From JAJPXI01 sp051867655 (GTDB lineage: Bacteria; Bacillota; Clostridia; Oscillospirales; Oscillospiraceae), in assembly GCA_051867655.1 (NCBI GenBank), contig JBJDYV010000098.1, positions 1 through 64,000 of the forward strand: a stretch of DNA of 64,000 nt, in the 5' to 3' direction. The position numbers and the translations under genes are program-made. The notes beneath the pieces are model-generated. The model was given only the letters and a program-made list of their open reading frames with translations. It was not told the origin of the DNA and ran no database searches. Below are positions 34,213-42,972 of the stretch, piece after piece (within the stretch, counting starts at the first letter, position 1; every line of letters starts with the position of its first letter).

Positions 34213-34298
34213 AACATCATTCCCAAACCGCGCCGTCAGGCACGCTGCTTTTGACAGGCTCATGCTCCCACAGGATCAGACAAAAGCGGTGTTCGCAA

Positions 34299-34336
34299 GA
34301 AAAATACCGCCTGCAGGGATTTCCCGCAGGCGGTAT
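34299..34336 (-). terminator. terminator of the carbohydrate-binding lipoprotein gene
   Basis: ATACCGCCTGC and GCAGGCGGTAT form an 11-bp stem. Read leftward it ends in TTTTTCTTG, 12 nt past the stop codon. Confidence 0.8.
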
Positions 34337-34347
34337 CTGTTCCTTTA

Positions 34348-36336
34348 TTACGTGAGGTTTGTATCCGTGCTGGGCTGCCCATTGCGTTTGTCGCCGGGCA
34401 TGATCTCGTTCCCGGTTCCCGTCGGAATCTCCGGGGGCATTTCACCCGGGGGTTCCATGCCGCCTCGGCCAAAGCTGCCGTGCTGACCGGCCCCGCCAAT
34501 CATATTTCCGCCCTTGGAGCCGCCCATGCCGACCTGTCCGTAGGTGGTCAGAACGTCGGAGAGAGTCATCTCAGTCAAAAGGGTGCCGCCGCTGTAGGTT
34601 CCGCCGGTGCAAAGCCCTCCGGTGCTTTCACCGCTGTACTCTCCGCCGTACGAGATAGAATAGACGGCCCCGCTCTTCAGCTCCGGAGAGCTGAACACGA
34701 TATGATTGGCCGGAGCGCTCAGCTGGAAGACAAATTCGTGATCCGTGCTGGCAAACTGAACATAGGTCCCGGCGGGCAGGGTCGATCCAAACTGGACAGA
34801 CATTGTGTACTGTCCGGGGTTGCTGGGCGCCTGGGCCATATTGCCGGAACTGGCGGCCAGCAGAACGCCGCCCTCCAGGGAGAAGCCCGCGTCGTAGTCC
34901 AGGGCGCCGTCACTGTTTCCGGTGCTGCTGACCAGAACAGTGCCGCCCGCCATGGTGATACTGCCGTTGGAGTCCAGACCGTCGCCGCCGGCGGTGACAT
35001 GCAGGAAGCCGCCGGAGATGGTCAGGGCGTAGCTGGAGCCGGCAGGGTCAAACAGATTCCCCATCCCACGGCCGCCGAAGCCGCTGCCATCGACGCCGCC
35101 GGCCGCATTCACGCCGTCGTCCAAAGAGATAAGGGTGATCTCCCCGCCGGAGATGTCCACATTGGACCCCTCCAGCCCTTCGTAGGATTTCAGAATGTTC
35201 ATCTGACCGCCGGATACGGTCAGCGTCTCATCGGCGTGAGCGCCGTCGTCCCCGGTGGAAATGGTATAGACGCCGCCGGAGATGGTCACATCCCCGTTGG
35301 CATGGAGGGCGTCATCGCTGCAGTCCAGAACATAGACGCCGCTGGTCAGGATCAATGCCGTCCCGGCCTTGATGCCCTTGGCGCTGACATCATCACGGGG
35401 GGCCACGCTGCTGCCCCCGCCGGAGGTAATGGTATAGCTGCCGCTGGACAGGGACGCCCAGGTCTCGGCCTGAATGCCGTCCTCTCCGGCGGTCAGGGTC
35501 AGCGTGGAATTGGAAACGCTGACCCAGCCCAAGGTGCTGTCGGTGTCGTTGCTGGAGCGGATAGCGTCACCGCCGCAGGTGACAGAAATCGATGCGCTGT
35601 CGATGGTGTTGGAGTCCTTACCGTTGATCCCATGGTTGACGGCGGTGACGGTAAGCGCGGCGTCATAGATTTCCAGGGTATCCTTGCTGGTGATGCCGTT
35701 TTTGTAGTTGGCCTTCACAGTCAGAGCTCCTGCCCCCTGGATGATCAGGTCGGACTTGCTGTACAGGCAGGCGTTGGGCTCCTCATCTGCGGCGGAAGAC
35801 AGGCTGTCCGCGAAGGTGTAGTTTTCGCCATCGGTCAGAGTGTTTTGGGTGCCCTCCATCAAATGGATCGTGGTGGAGGAGGATTTATAGATATAGATGG
35901 GGCTGCCGTAAGAGCAGGTGATGGAAGCTCCGTTCAGGACCAACGTCACATCTTTTCCGGAAGCGTTGACGATGATCCGGCCTTCCTCCAGAGTCCCGCT
36001 GACCTCATAGGTTCCGCCGGCGGTGATGGTGATCACGCCGTTGGACTGCTCAGCACCGCTGCCGTTGATCTGGGCAGAACTGCCGGACAGCGTAATGACG
36101 GTGGCTCCGCTCAGGTCCGCTTCCGCCGGAGTTTGGGGAACGGCAATGTCGGAGGCGGAAGGAACGGCGCTCGGTACCACAGTGGCCGGCGCAGTAACCG
36201 AAGTATCCGTGTTCGCTGTGTTCTCTGCGTTATCGGCGGGGGATTCTGTACCGGATGTATCGCCGCAGGCGCTCAGGACGGCAATTTGAAGAGCGGCGCA
36301 GAGGATCAGTGCGGTTATTTTATTTCCGTTTTTCAA
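34348..36336 (-). CDS. Cthe_2159-like carbohydrate-binding lipoprotein
   Basis: This 662-residue lipoprotein has a lipobox (LSAC, about residues 21-24), a Ser/Thr/Pro-rich tether to about residue 75, then a long parallel beta-helix of the Cthe_2159 (PF14262) type. Its repeated turns have the forms GEDGIQA, CSDDALHANGDVTISGG, GDDGAHADETLTVSGG and LDDGVNAAGG. Acidic turn residues are typical of Ca-dependent polygalacturonate binding in the founding member. A Gly/Met-rich tail follows (GMGGSKGGNMIGG). The ATG is at 36336. It is divergent from the VTC/DUF4956/two-component genes, an association seen in other Bacillota surface clusters. Confidence 0.85.
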   Translation of the reverse strand: MKNGNKITALILCAALQIAVLSACGDTSGTESPADNAENTANTDTSVTAPATVVPSAVPSASDIAVPQTPAEADLSGATVITLSGSSAQINGSGAEQSNGVITITAGGTYEVSGTLEEGRIIVNASGKDVTLVLNGASITCSYGSPIYIYKSSSTTIHLMEGTQNTLTDGENYTFADSLSSAADEEPNACLYSKSDLIIQGAGALTVKANYKNGITSKDTLEIYDAALTVTAVNHGINGKDSNTIDSASISVTCGGDAIRSSNDTDSTLGWVSVSNSTLTLTAGEDGIQAETWASLSSGSYTITSGGGSSVAPRDDVSAKGIKAGTALILTSGVYVLDCSDDALHANGDVTISGGVYTISTGDDGAHADETLTVSGGQMNILKSYEGLEGSNVDISGGEITLISLDDGVNAAGGVDGSGFGGRGMGNLFDPAGSSYALTISGGFLHVTAGGDGLDSNGSITMAGGTVLVSSTGNSDGALDYDAGFSLEGGVLLAASSGNMAQAPSNPGQYTMSVQFGSTLPAGTYVQFASTDHEFVFQLSAPANHIVFSSPELKSGAVYSISYGGEYSGESTGGLCTGGTYSGGTLLTEMTLSDVLTTYGQVGMGGSKGGNMIGGAGQHGSFGRGGMEPPGEMPPEIPTGTGNEIMPGDKRNGQPSTDTNLT

Positions 36337-36443
36337 AAGGGAAGACCTCCTTTTTAGTTTTCATGTTGTAAATTGAAAAGCAAAAAGCTAAAGAGAAGTT
36401 AAAGGTTGGACAAGATAAAAATAAGTTTACAAAACATTCATTT

Positions 36444-36494
36444 TTTACATTGTCTTTACTTAAGGTTTACTTTAGGTATCGGGCACATGATAGA
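36444..36494 (+). promoter_or_regulatory. TTTAC direct repeats with possible promoter
   Basis: TTTAC occurs at 36444, 36455 and 36466, exactly 11 bp apart, in the 11-mers TTTACATTGTC, TTTACTTAAGG and TTTACTTTAGG. An extra copy is at 36426. Phased direct repeats are typical of OmpR/PhoB-type activator sites, and such a regulator is encoded downstream. A weak -10 (GATAGA, 36489-36494) lies 17 nt after the last repeat. Confidence 0.55.
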
Positions 36495-36520
36495 CTCAGA
36501 AAACACAAGGAGGACTCTCC

Positions 36521-37264
36521 ATGGCCAAAAAACTGAAGATACAGAGCAACTTTCAGCGCTTTGAGAAGAAGTATTTGCTCACGCAGGTCCAATATGCGGC
36601 CCTGCTGGATGGTATGAGCCCTTACCTGCAGCCGGATGAGTACGGCCACTACACCATCTGCAATATCTATTATGACACAGACAACTACCAGCTGATCCGT
36701 GAGTCGCTGGAAAAGCCGGTTTACAAGGAAAAGCTGCGCCTGCGCAGCTACGGCGTCCCCGGTAACGGCGACAATGTATTTGTGGAGCTGAAAAAGAAGT
36801 TTCACGGCGTCGTTTACAAGCGCCGGGTGGTTATGGCGGCGTCTGAGGCGTTGGACTATCTCTCCGGTGTATCCCGGCCCTCTCAGGACGGTCAGATCTG
36901 CCATGAGATCGATTGGTTCCTGAACAGCTACCGCCCCACGCCCAAGGTGTTCATTGCCTATGACAGGGAAGCTTTTGCGGGCCGGGAGGATCCTGAACTG
37001 CGGGTCACCTTTGATACCAACCTGCGCTGGCGCGGCAGTGAACTGGACCTGCGCTGCGGGGACTATGGGGAACGCTTTTTGCCCGAGGATCAGATCCTGA
37101 TGGAGATCAAGATTCCCGGCACCGCTCCCGTGTGGCTGGGCCATCTGCTCAGCGAAACGGGCGTTTTTCCCACTTCTTTTTCCAAGTATGGAACCTGCTA
37201 CCGGCAGAATCTGATTCGGCGTGAGCCGGCCAAACCCACAAAGGAGGTACCTTATTGTGCTTAA
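36521..37264 (+). CDS. VTC (polyphosphate polymerase-like) domain protein
   Basis: This 247-residue protein has the VTC/CYTH-like triphosphate tunnel fold. FQRFEKKYLLT, ICNIYYDTDNYQLI, KEKLRLRSYG, VFVELKKKFHGVVYKRRV, VTFDTNLRW and DQILMEIKIPG supply the basic and acidic residues lining the tunnel. Bacterial members are thought to make polyphosphate or modify exopolysaccharide, without firm evidence. The ATG is at 36521 with AAGGAGG upstream. It overlaps the DUF4956 gene. Confidence 0.88.
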   Translation: MAKKLKIQSNFQRFEKKYLLTQVQYAALLDGMSPYLQPDEYGHYTICNIYYDTDNYQLIRESLEKPVYKEKLRLRSYGVPGNGDNVFVELKKKFHGVVYKRRVVMAASEALDYLSGVSRPSQDGQICHEIDWFLNSYRPTPKVFIAYDREAFAGREDPELRVTFDTNLRWRGSELDLRCGDYGERFLPEDQILMEIKIPGTAPVWLGHLLSETGVFPTSFSKYGTCYRQNLIRREPAKPTKEVPYCA

Positions 37265-37919
37265 CTCGATTATCGGAACTGAAATTACCCTCAGCGTCTT
37301 TTTGATCTGCACCGGCGTGTCACTGGCCTTGGGCCTGTGCACCGCTCTGCTTTGTATGTACAAGAGCAGCTATACACAGAGCTTCGTTGTGACCCTTGCG
37401 ATGCTCCCGGCCGTTGTCCAGGTGGTCATTATGCTGGTCAACGGCAACATCGGCGCCGGTGTGGCGGTGGCAGGAGCCTTCGCACTGGTCCGGTTCCGTT
37501 CCGTCCCCGGGACGGCCAAAGAGATCGGCATGATCTTCCTGACCATGGCCATCGGACTGGCCACCGGCATGGGCCACGTGGTACTGGCCGTTTTGTTTTT
37601 CCTGATCATGGCGGTCTTTATTCTGGTCCTCTCCCTGTTTCACTTCGGCGCGAGACATGCAAATGAGCGTGAGTTGAAGATCACCATTCCGGAAAACCTG
37701 GATTATGACGGCCTGTTTGACGACCTGTTTGAAAAGTACACAAGCTCTGCCCGTCTGGTGAAAATCAAGACCACCAATATGGGGACTCTGTACGAGCTGG
37801 ATTACCGGATCGTGCTCCGGGGCGAACAGGTCTCCAAGGAGTTCCTGGACGCGCTGCGCTGCCGCAACGGGAACCTGAACATCGTGTGCGGCAAGGTTGC
37901 CTCGAAGGAGGCTTTATAA
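37257..37919 (+). CDS. DUF4956 membrane protein
   Basis: This 220-residue protein has three to four N-terminal membrane segments (about 10-125), containing GAGVAVAGAFALVRFRSVPGTA in part, and a cytoplasmic C-terminal domain ending CRNGNLNIVCGKVASKEAL. Bacterial VTC-domain genes are regularly paired with DUF4956 genes, suggesting a two-part complex at the membrane. The start is the GTG at 37257, with AAAGGAGG upstream, overlapping the VTC gene by 8 nt. Confidence 0.87.
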   Translation: MLNSIIGTEITLSVFLICTGVSLALGLCTALLCMYKSSYTQSFVVTLAMLPAVVQVVIMLVNGNIGAGVAVAGAFALVRFRSVPGTAKEIGMIFLTMAIGLATGMGHVVLAVLFFLIMAVFILVLSLFHFGARHANERELKITIPENLDYDGLFDDLFEKYTSSARLVKIKTTNMGTLYELDYRIVLRGEQVSKEFLDALRCRNGNLNIVCGKVASKEAL

Positions 37920-37924
37920 AATTG

Positions 37925-37968
37925 AGGCAGGCCCCGAAAGGAAATTGCTTTCCGACGGAGCCTGCCTT
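37925..37968 (+). terminator. imperfect hairpin between DUF4956 and the response regulator gene
   Basis: AGGCAGGC and GCCTGCCT form the base with an internal CGGAAAGC-type pairing above. The T tract is poor, so partial read-through into the two-component genes is likely. Confidence 0.45.
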
Positions 37969-37985
37969 ATAATTAGAGTTGGGTG

Positions 37986-38675
37986 ATGGATATGCGCTTA
38001 TTGATCGCGGAAGACGAGCTGGACCTGGCTGAGGCACTGACCGCGTTTTTTGAGAAGAACCAATTCACGGTGGACGCCGTCCACGACGGCATGGCCGCCT
38101 ATGACTACGCCTCCACCAACGAGTACGACGCTGTGATCCTGGATATTCTCATGCCGAAAATGGACGGCATCCAGGTGCTCAAACGGCTGCGGGAGGCGGG
38201 GATCTCCACTCCAATCATGATGTTGACGGCCAAGGCGGAGAAGGACGACCGCATCGTGGGCTTTGACGCAGGGGCCGACGATTATCTGCCCAAGCCCTTT
38301 TCACCCGACGAACTGCTCTCCCGGGTGCGGGCCATGCTGCGGCGGAAGGGAGACTACAAGCCCACTGTTCTTTCATTTAGCGACCTGTCCATGGACTGTG
38401 CCGCAGGGACGATCCAGTGCGGAGACCGTACTGAGCGGCTCAGCGGGCGGGAGTATCAAATCATGGAGTTGTTTATGCGCTCTCCTAGAGTTATTATTTC
38501 CGCTGAGCGGATCATGGAGCGGGTATGGGGTTGGAATTCACAGGCCGAGGTCAATGTGGTCTGGGTCCACATTTCCAATCTGCGGAAAAAACTGAAAGCC
38601 ATTGGCTCCTCGGTGACCATTCGGGCCAGCCGGGGTCTGGGCTATGCGTTGGCGGAGGACAGTCATGATCAATAG
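37986..38675 (+). CDS. OmpR-family response regulator
   Basis: This 229-residue protein has a receiver domain (about 5-118: AEDELDLAEAL acidic pocket, phospho-acceptor Asp in AVILDILMPKMDG, TAKAEKDD, Lys in LPKPF) and a winged-helix output domain (about 130-225, LSGREYQIMELF, VNVVWVHISNLRKKL). Starts at 37986 or 37992 are both possible. It is co-transcribed with the kinase gene, overlapping it by 11 nt, and is the obvious candidate to bind the TTTAC repeats upstream of the VTC gene. Confidence 0.93.
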   Translation: MDMRLLIAEDELDLAEALTAFFEKNQFTVDAVHDGMAAYDYASTNEYDAVILDILMPKMDGIQVLKRLREAGISTPIMMLTAKAEKDDRIVGFDAGADDYLPKPFSPDELLSRVRAMLRRKGDYKPTVLSFSDLSMDCAAGTIQCGDRTERLSGREYQIMELFMRSPRVIISAERIMERVWGWNSQAEVNVVWVHISNLRKKLKAIGSSVTIRASRGLGYALAEDSHDQ

Positions 38676-39894
38676 GCTGCGCAGGCGGTTCATTCTGATT
38701 GCCATGTCCTCTGTTTCTCTGGTCATCGTGCTCTTATGCCTTTCCATCAATATCATCTATTTCATCTCCACCAATTCCGACCTGAACAAAATGCTGGAGA
38801 TCATCTATGATAACCAGGGGGCGGTGCCCGAGCCTCCGAGAGGCGGAAGGCCCGATGGGATGCGCGGTGTTCCCATCACGCCGGAAACACCCTATTCCAC
38901 CCGCTATTTTGTCATTTGCTATCATGACGACGGCAGGCTGATCAATGCAGACATGCGGCATATCGCCGCTGTGACTGAGGAGGACGCGGACACCTATCTC
39001 TCCATCGCTCTGGACCACGGGGAGGGCTTCGGGTTTTCCGGCAGCTATAAATATTGTGTGGTCTCCACGGGCGGCGGTGAATTCGCGGCGATCTTTCTGG
39101 AGTGCCAGAAGGAGCTGCATTCCATTCGGATCTTCGCTTTGGTGTCCGTCTTGGTCGCGGTCGTGTGTATCGTGCTGGTCTATATTCTGGTGATGCTCTT
39201 ATCCAAGCGGGCCATCGACCCGGTGGTCAAAAATGCGGAAAAGCAGAAGCAGTTTATCACCGACGCCAGCCATGAGCTGAAAACTCCGCTGACGGTCATC
39301 ACCACCAGCCTGAAGGTTCTGGAGATGGAGGTGGGGGAGCAGAAATGGATCAGCAAGGCGCAGGCCCAGACGGAGAAAATGAGCGTTCTTGTCAACGATC
39401 TGGTCACCCTGTCCCGCATGGACGAGGAGAAGCCCGCGCTCCGCCTCTCCGATTTCGACATCAGCGAAGCGGTGACTGAGACCGCCGAATCCTTCCGGGA
39501 CTTTGCCGCCGCCCGGGGGCACGCTTTGGAGCTGGAGATCCCGTCCGGTCTGATTTACCGGGGCGACGAGTACGCGGTCCGGCAGCTGGTCTCCATTCTG
39601 CTGGACAATGCCGTGAAATACTCCGACGAGGGCGGCGGGATCCGTCTGAGCCTGGACCGGGCCAAACGTGGCGTGATCCTGAAAACCGCCAACACCTGTA
39701 CGGGCATGGACCCGGCGGAGCTGGACCGGCTCTTCGACCGTTTTTACCGGGTGGAGAAGTCCCGCTCCAAGCAGACGGGAGGCTTCGGCGTGGGCCTGTC
39801 CATCGCCCGAAGCATCGCCGAGGCCCATAAGGGCTCCATCAAAGCGGAATGCCCGGACGAGCACACCATTCAATTTACAGTGATCCTGAAGTAA
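38665..39894 (+). CDS. sensor histidine kinase
   Basis: This 409-residue membrane kinase has two membrane segments (about 10-35 and 165-190) flanking an extracytoplasmic sensor of about 130 residues. A HisKA domain follows with the phospho-accepting His in FITDASHELKTPLT, then a HATPase domain (LLDNAVKYSDEGG, GGFGVGLSIARSIAEAH). The start is the ATG at 38665 within the end of the response regulator gene. The stimulus is unknown. Gene context points to the cell surface or envelope. Confidence 0.92.
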   Translation: MINRLRRRFILIAMSSVSLVIVLLCLSINIIYFISTNSDLNKMLEIIYDNQGAVPEPPRGGRPDGMRGVPITPETPYSTRYFVICYHDDGRLINADMRHIAAVTEEDADTYLSIALDHGEGFGFSGSYKYCVVSTGGGEFAAIFLECQKELHSIRIFALVSVLVAVVCIVLVYILVMLLSKRAIDPVVKNAEKQKQFITDASHELKTPLTVITTSLKVLEMEVGEQKWISKAQAQTEKMSVLVNDLVTLSRMDEEKPALRLSDFDISEAVTETAESFRDFAAARGHALELEIPSGLIYRGDEYAVRQLVSILLDNAVKYSDEGGGIRLSLDRAKRGVILKTANTCTGMDPAELDRLFDRFYRVEKSRSKQTGGFGVGLSIARSIAEAHKGSIKAECPDEHTIQFTVILK

Positions 39895-39897
39895 TAA

Positions 39898-39942
39898 AAT
39901 CCCGAAAAGCCATGAAAAAATCATGGCTTTTCGGGATTTAAA
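39898..39942. terminator. bidirectional terminator
   Basis: AATCCCGAAAAGCCATGA and its complement form an 18-bp stem, with A/T tracts on both sides, between the converging kinase and guaA genes. Confidence 0.9.
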
Positions 39943-39952
39943 AATGCTAGAT

Positions 39953-41242
39953 TTATTCCCACTCAATAGTGCCGGTGGGCTTGGGTGTCAGATCGTACAG
40001 CACACGGTTGATGCCTTTGACCTCGGTGGTGATGCGTTCAGTGATTCTCTGCAGCAGGGCAAAGGGCACATCCTCCACAGTGGCCGTCATGGCGTCCACA
40101 GTATTCACCGCACGCAGGATGCAGGGCCACTCATCGGCACGCTTTCCATCGCGTACGCCTACAGACTTCAAATCGGGCACTACAGTGAAATACTGCCATA
40201 CCTTGCCCGCCAGACCGTTGTTGGCAAACTCCTCACGCAGGATGGCGTCGGCCTCACGCACGGCCTCCAGGCGGTCGCGGGTGATGGCGCCCAGACAGCG
40301 CACACCCAGCCCGGGGCCGGGGAAGGGCTGGCGGTATACCATGGAGTCGGGCAGGCCCAGAGCTTTGCCGCATGCGCGCACCTCGTCCTTGAAGAGCATC
40401 TTCAGCGGCTCCACCAGCTCAAAGTTCAGATCCTCGGGCAGGCCGCCCACGTTGTGGTGGCTCTTGACCGCCTTGACAGTCTTGGTGCCGCTCTCGATAA
40501 TGTCGGGGTAGATGGTGCCCTGGCCCAGGAAAGCGATGCCGTCCAGCTTGCGGGCCTCTTCCTCAAAGACGCGGATGAATTCGGCGCCGATGATCTTGCG
40601 CTTTTTCTCCGGATCGGCCACGCCGGCCAGCTTGTCCAGAAAGCGGTCTACCGCGTCCACATAGATCAGGTTGGCGTCCATCTCGTCGCGGAAGACTTTG
40701 ACTACCTGCTCCGGCTCACCCTTGCGCAGCAGGCCGTGGTTGACGTGCACACAGGTCAGCTGCTTGCCCACCGCCTTGATGAGCAGCGCGGCCACAACAG
40801 AGGAGTCCACGCCGCCGGACAGGGCCAGTAGTACCTTTTTATCTCCGATCTGACGGCGCATGAGCTCCACCTGGTCGGAAATAAAGTTTTCCATGTTCCA
40901 GTTGGCCTCGGCGCCGCAGAGACCAAACACAAAATGGGAGAGGGCCTCCTTGCGGGCCGCTTCGTCCTCGGGCCAGGGAGCGTCCCCCTTGTGGTCCGCC
41001 AGCAGCACCGGGACTGGGGCGTTGTAGATCTCCTTGGAAACGTCGATCTCCACGCCGTCCACCACCCGGTTGGGGCCGCCGTTCAAAATAATGCCCTTCA
41101 CATTGGGCAGAGCGTTCAGTTCAGCCAGAGTGATGTCATGGGGATGGATCTCACTGTATACGCCCAGGGCACGGATCTCACGGGCCAGACGGGGATTTTG
41201 GTCGCTGCCCAGGTCCAGGATCACGATCATGTCCTGCTTCAT
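39953..41242 (-). CDS. guaA: GMP synthase with shortened amidotransferase domain
   Basis: The 429-residue protein makes GMP from XMP. The C-terminal ATP pyrophosphatase part is intact (LLALSGGVDSSVVAALL, GQGTIYPDIIES, RQPFPGPGLGVRCLG, dimerisation end TGTIEWE). The N-terminal glutaminase part is only about 120 residues instead of about 190. It keeps MIVILDLGSDQN and ILNGGPN, but the GxCxG nucleophile elbow and the His-Glu pair are missing. It must therefore use free ammonia or a separate amidotransferase. The start is the ATG at 41242 after AAGGAGG. The longer frame to 41335 has no support. Confidence 0.9.
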   Translation of the reverse strand: MKQDMIVILDLGSDQNPRLAREIRALGVYSEIHPHDITLAELNALPNVKGIILNGGPNRVVDGVEIDVSKEIYNAPVPVLLADHKGDAPWPEDEAARKEALSHFVFGLCGAEANWNMENFISDQVELMRRQIGDKKVLLALSGGVDSSVVAALLIKAVGKQLTCVHVNHGLLRKGEPEQVVKVFRDEMDANLIYVDAVDRFLDKLAGVADPEKKRKIIGAEFIRVFEEEARKLDGIAFLGQGTIYPDIIESGTKTVKAVKSHHNVGGLPEDLNFELVEPLKMLFKDEVRACGKALGLPDSMVYRQPFPGPGLGVRCLGAITRDRLEAVREADAILREEFANNGLAGKVWQYFTVVPDLKSVGVRDGKRADEWPCILRAVNTVDAMTATVEDVPFALLQRITERITTEVKGINRVLYDLTPKPTGTIEWE

Positions 41243-41297
41243 GATAAGAGTACCTCCTTGAACGTTCTGTTTCATAAAATGCAGAAAAAGGATTTCT

Positions 41298-42221
41298 TTA
41301 TGTTGTCTTGCTTTCAGAAGCCATCTCAACGTCACAATAGGCTTCTTTCAGGAATCGGGCGTATTCCTCCGCCAAAGGATTCTGCTCGTCCTCATTCCAG
41401 AGGCAGACGATGTGCTCCTCCGCGCCGGTGGGATATTTCCGCAGGTCGCTGCTGTTGGAGATGCGGGAAATGTCGGTGGAAAGGACAAAGCCCCGGCCCA
41501 GCTCGGCCTCGGTGTAGGCGGAATCCCGGCTGTCGGACATGATGATCCGGGAAGGCTTGAGCCCATACATGGCGACTTCCTTTTTTGCGCGGCGGAGCGC
41601 TTCGGCAGAGGGCTCATTGGGAAAGGCGTCAAAGACAAAGGGTTCGGTAATGAAATCCTCAAACACAGCGCCGTCTTTTACTTTGGGATTGGTGGGGGAA
41701 ATCATGAGCATGATCGGGGCGCTCATCAGCTCCATCCGCTTGAATTTGTCGGGGTCCTGAACAAAGCGCTCGTAGATCAGTACCAAGTTCAGGTCCCGTT
41801 CCTCCAGCCGTTGGAGCAGAACGCCCGGACCGCCGCGCATAGTCTCCACCATGGTTTCGGGATAGGCTTTTTCAAAGCGGCTGAGCGCGGTGTTGTTGGC
41901 GGGGCCGAAATTCATCCAGTTCTGGTAGCCCACCCGCAGGGAGCCGCAATGGGAGGAGTAGCGGGCCTGACACAGATCCCGCAGCAGGGAAAACTCCCGG
42001 AAGGTCTTGGACCAGAATTCGTACATCTGCCTGCCGCCCTTGGTCAGGGAGACGGAGCGGCGGGTACGGACAAACAAAGGAAAGCCCAATTCCTCTTCCA
42101 GGCGGGAAATGTGCTGGCTGACCGCCTGCTGACTCATGTAGAGCTCCTTGGCAGTGCGGGTAAAATTCAGCGTCCCGGCCAGGGATAGAAAACAGCGCAG
42201 ATTGGTCTCTGTCAGCATCAT
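41298..42221 (-). CDS. LysR-family transcriptional regulator
   Basis: This 307-residue regulator has an N-terminal winged helix-turn-helix (about 4-62, TRTAKELYMSQQAVSQHISRLEEELGF in part) and a periplasmic-binding-like effector domain. The effector is unknown. It lies between guaA and a nitroreductase gene on the same strand. LysR proteins usually control a neighbour, so the nitroreductase gene is the likely target. Confidence 0.9.
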   Translation of the reverse strand: MMLTETNLRCFLSLAGTLNFTRTAKELYMSQQAVSQHISRLEEELGFPLFVRTRRSVSLTKGGRQMYEFWSKTFREFSLLRDLCQARYSSHCGSLRVGYQNWMNFGPANNTALSRFEKAYPETMVETMRGGPGVLLQRLEERDLNLVLIYERFVQDPDKFKRMELMSAPIMLMISPTNPKVKDGAVFEDFITEPFVFDAFPNEPSAEALRRAKKEVAMYGLKPSRIIMSDSRDSAYTEAELGRGFVLSTDISRISNSSDLRKYPTGAEEHIVCLWNEDEQNPLAEEYARFLKEAYCDVEMASESKTT

Positions 42222-42266
42222 CTCACCCCCGAAACAGTTTGGAAAAATTACTCAATCGAAGCGGGC

Positions 42267-42839
42267 TCAGCGTACGTAGGTCAGCAGTTCCTCGGCGCTC
42301 TTCTTAGCAGGGGGCTCGGGTTTATCGCCCTTCAGATAGCCCAGAGCGATGGTGCAGACGGTTTGGTAGTTGTCCGGGATCTGAAGGGTCTTCTTCAGTT
42401 CGGCGCCCTCATCCGACCGGAACATGAACAGGGAGGAGCCGGTGACGCAGGAGGCCAGGCCCAGCTCTTCGGCGGCGGCGACGATCAGGCCCACGCCGAT
42501 GCCGCAGTCGGTCTGAACATAGGAGCTGGCGGAGAGCTCACCGGAGACGAAAATGACGGTGGGGGCGTGATGCAGCGGGGAGTAGCCGGGGGCGGATGCC
42601 TTCTTGCGCTGGGCCTCATCACCCTGCAGCATCTGCTGGCGGATCAAATCGGCCATATGGTCCAGCAGGGCGGCGTCCTGTACCACGCTGAAATGGTACT
42701 TCTGGCGGTTGTGGGCGGAGGGGGTGTTCAGGGCCACCTTCAGGATCTCCTGAAGAGTCTCTTCGGGGATCTGGCGGTCGGGGTCGAGATTGCGGATGCT
42801 GCGGCGTTCCTGCAGCAGTTTGACAGCTTCATTGGACAT
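42267..42839 (-). CDS. nitroreductase-family FMN flavoprotein
   Basis: This 190-residue protein shows ERRSIRNLDPDRQIPEE, the FMN phosphate-binding Arg cluster, then NTPSAHNRQKYHF and the late IALGYLKGDKPEPPAKK segment of the NfsA/FRP fold. It reduces nitro compounds, quinones or similar acceptors with NAD(P)H; the true substrate is not evident. GGAGG precedes the ATG. It is upstream of the LysR gene in the same orientation. Confidence 0.87.
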   Translation of the reverse strand: MSNEAVKLLQERRSIRNLDPDRQIPEETLQEILKVALNTPSAHNRQKYHFSVVQDAALLDHMADLIRQQMLQGDEAQRKKASAPGYSPLHHAPTVIFVSGELSASSYVQTDCGIGVGLIVAAAEELGLASCVTGSSLFMFRSDEGAELKKTLQIPDNYQTVCTIALGYLKGDKPEPPAKKSAEELLTYVR

Positions 42840-42933
42840 AAAAAGAACCTCCTAAAAATTAAAACGATCAATAAAATTATAAACGATAGTTCGTGATTCG
42901 TCCAGTTTAAATTGCAATACCTGGCTTTTCATG

Positions 42934-42972
42934 TAAAACGAGCCGGGACAGAATTCTGTCCCGGCTCGCGGT
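42934..42972 (-). terminator. terminator of purA
   Basis: CGAGCCGGGACAG and CTGTCCCGGCTCG pair around AATT. Read leftward the hairpin ends in TTTTAC, immediately past the purA stop. Confidence 0.75.
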
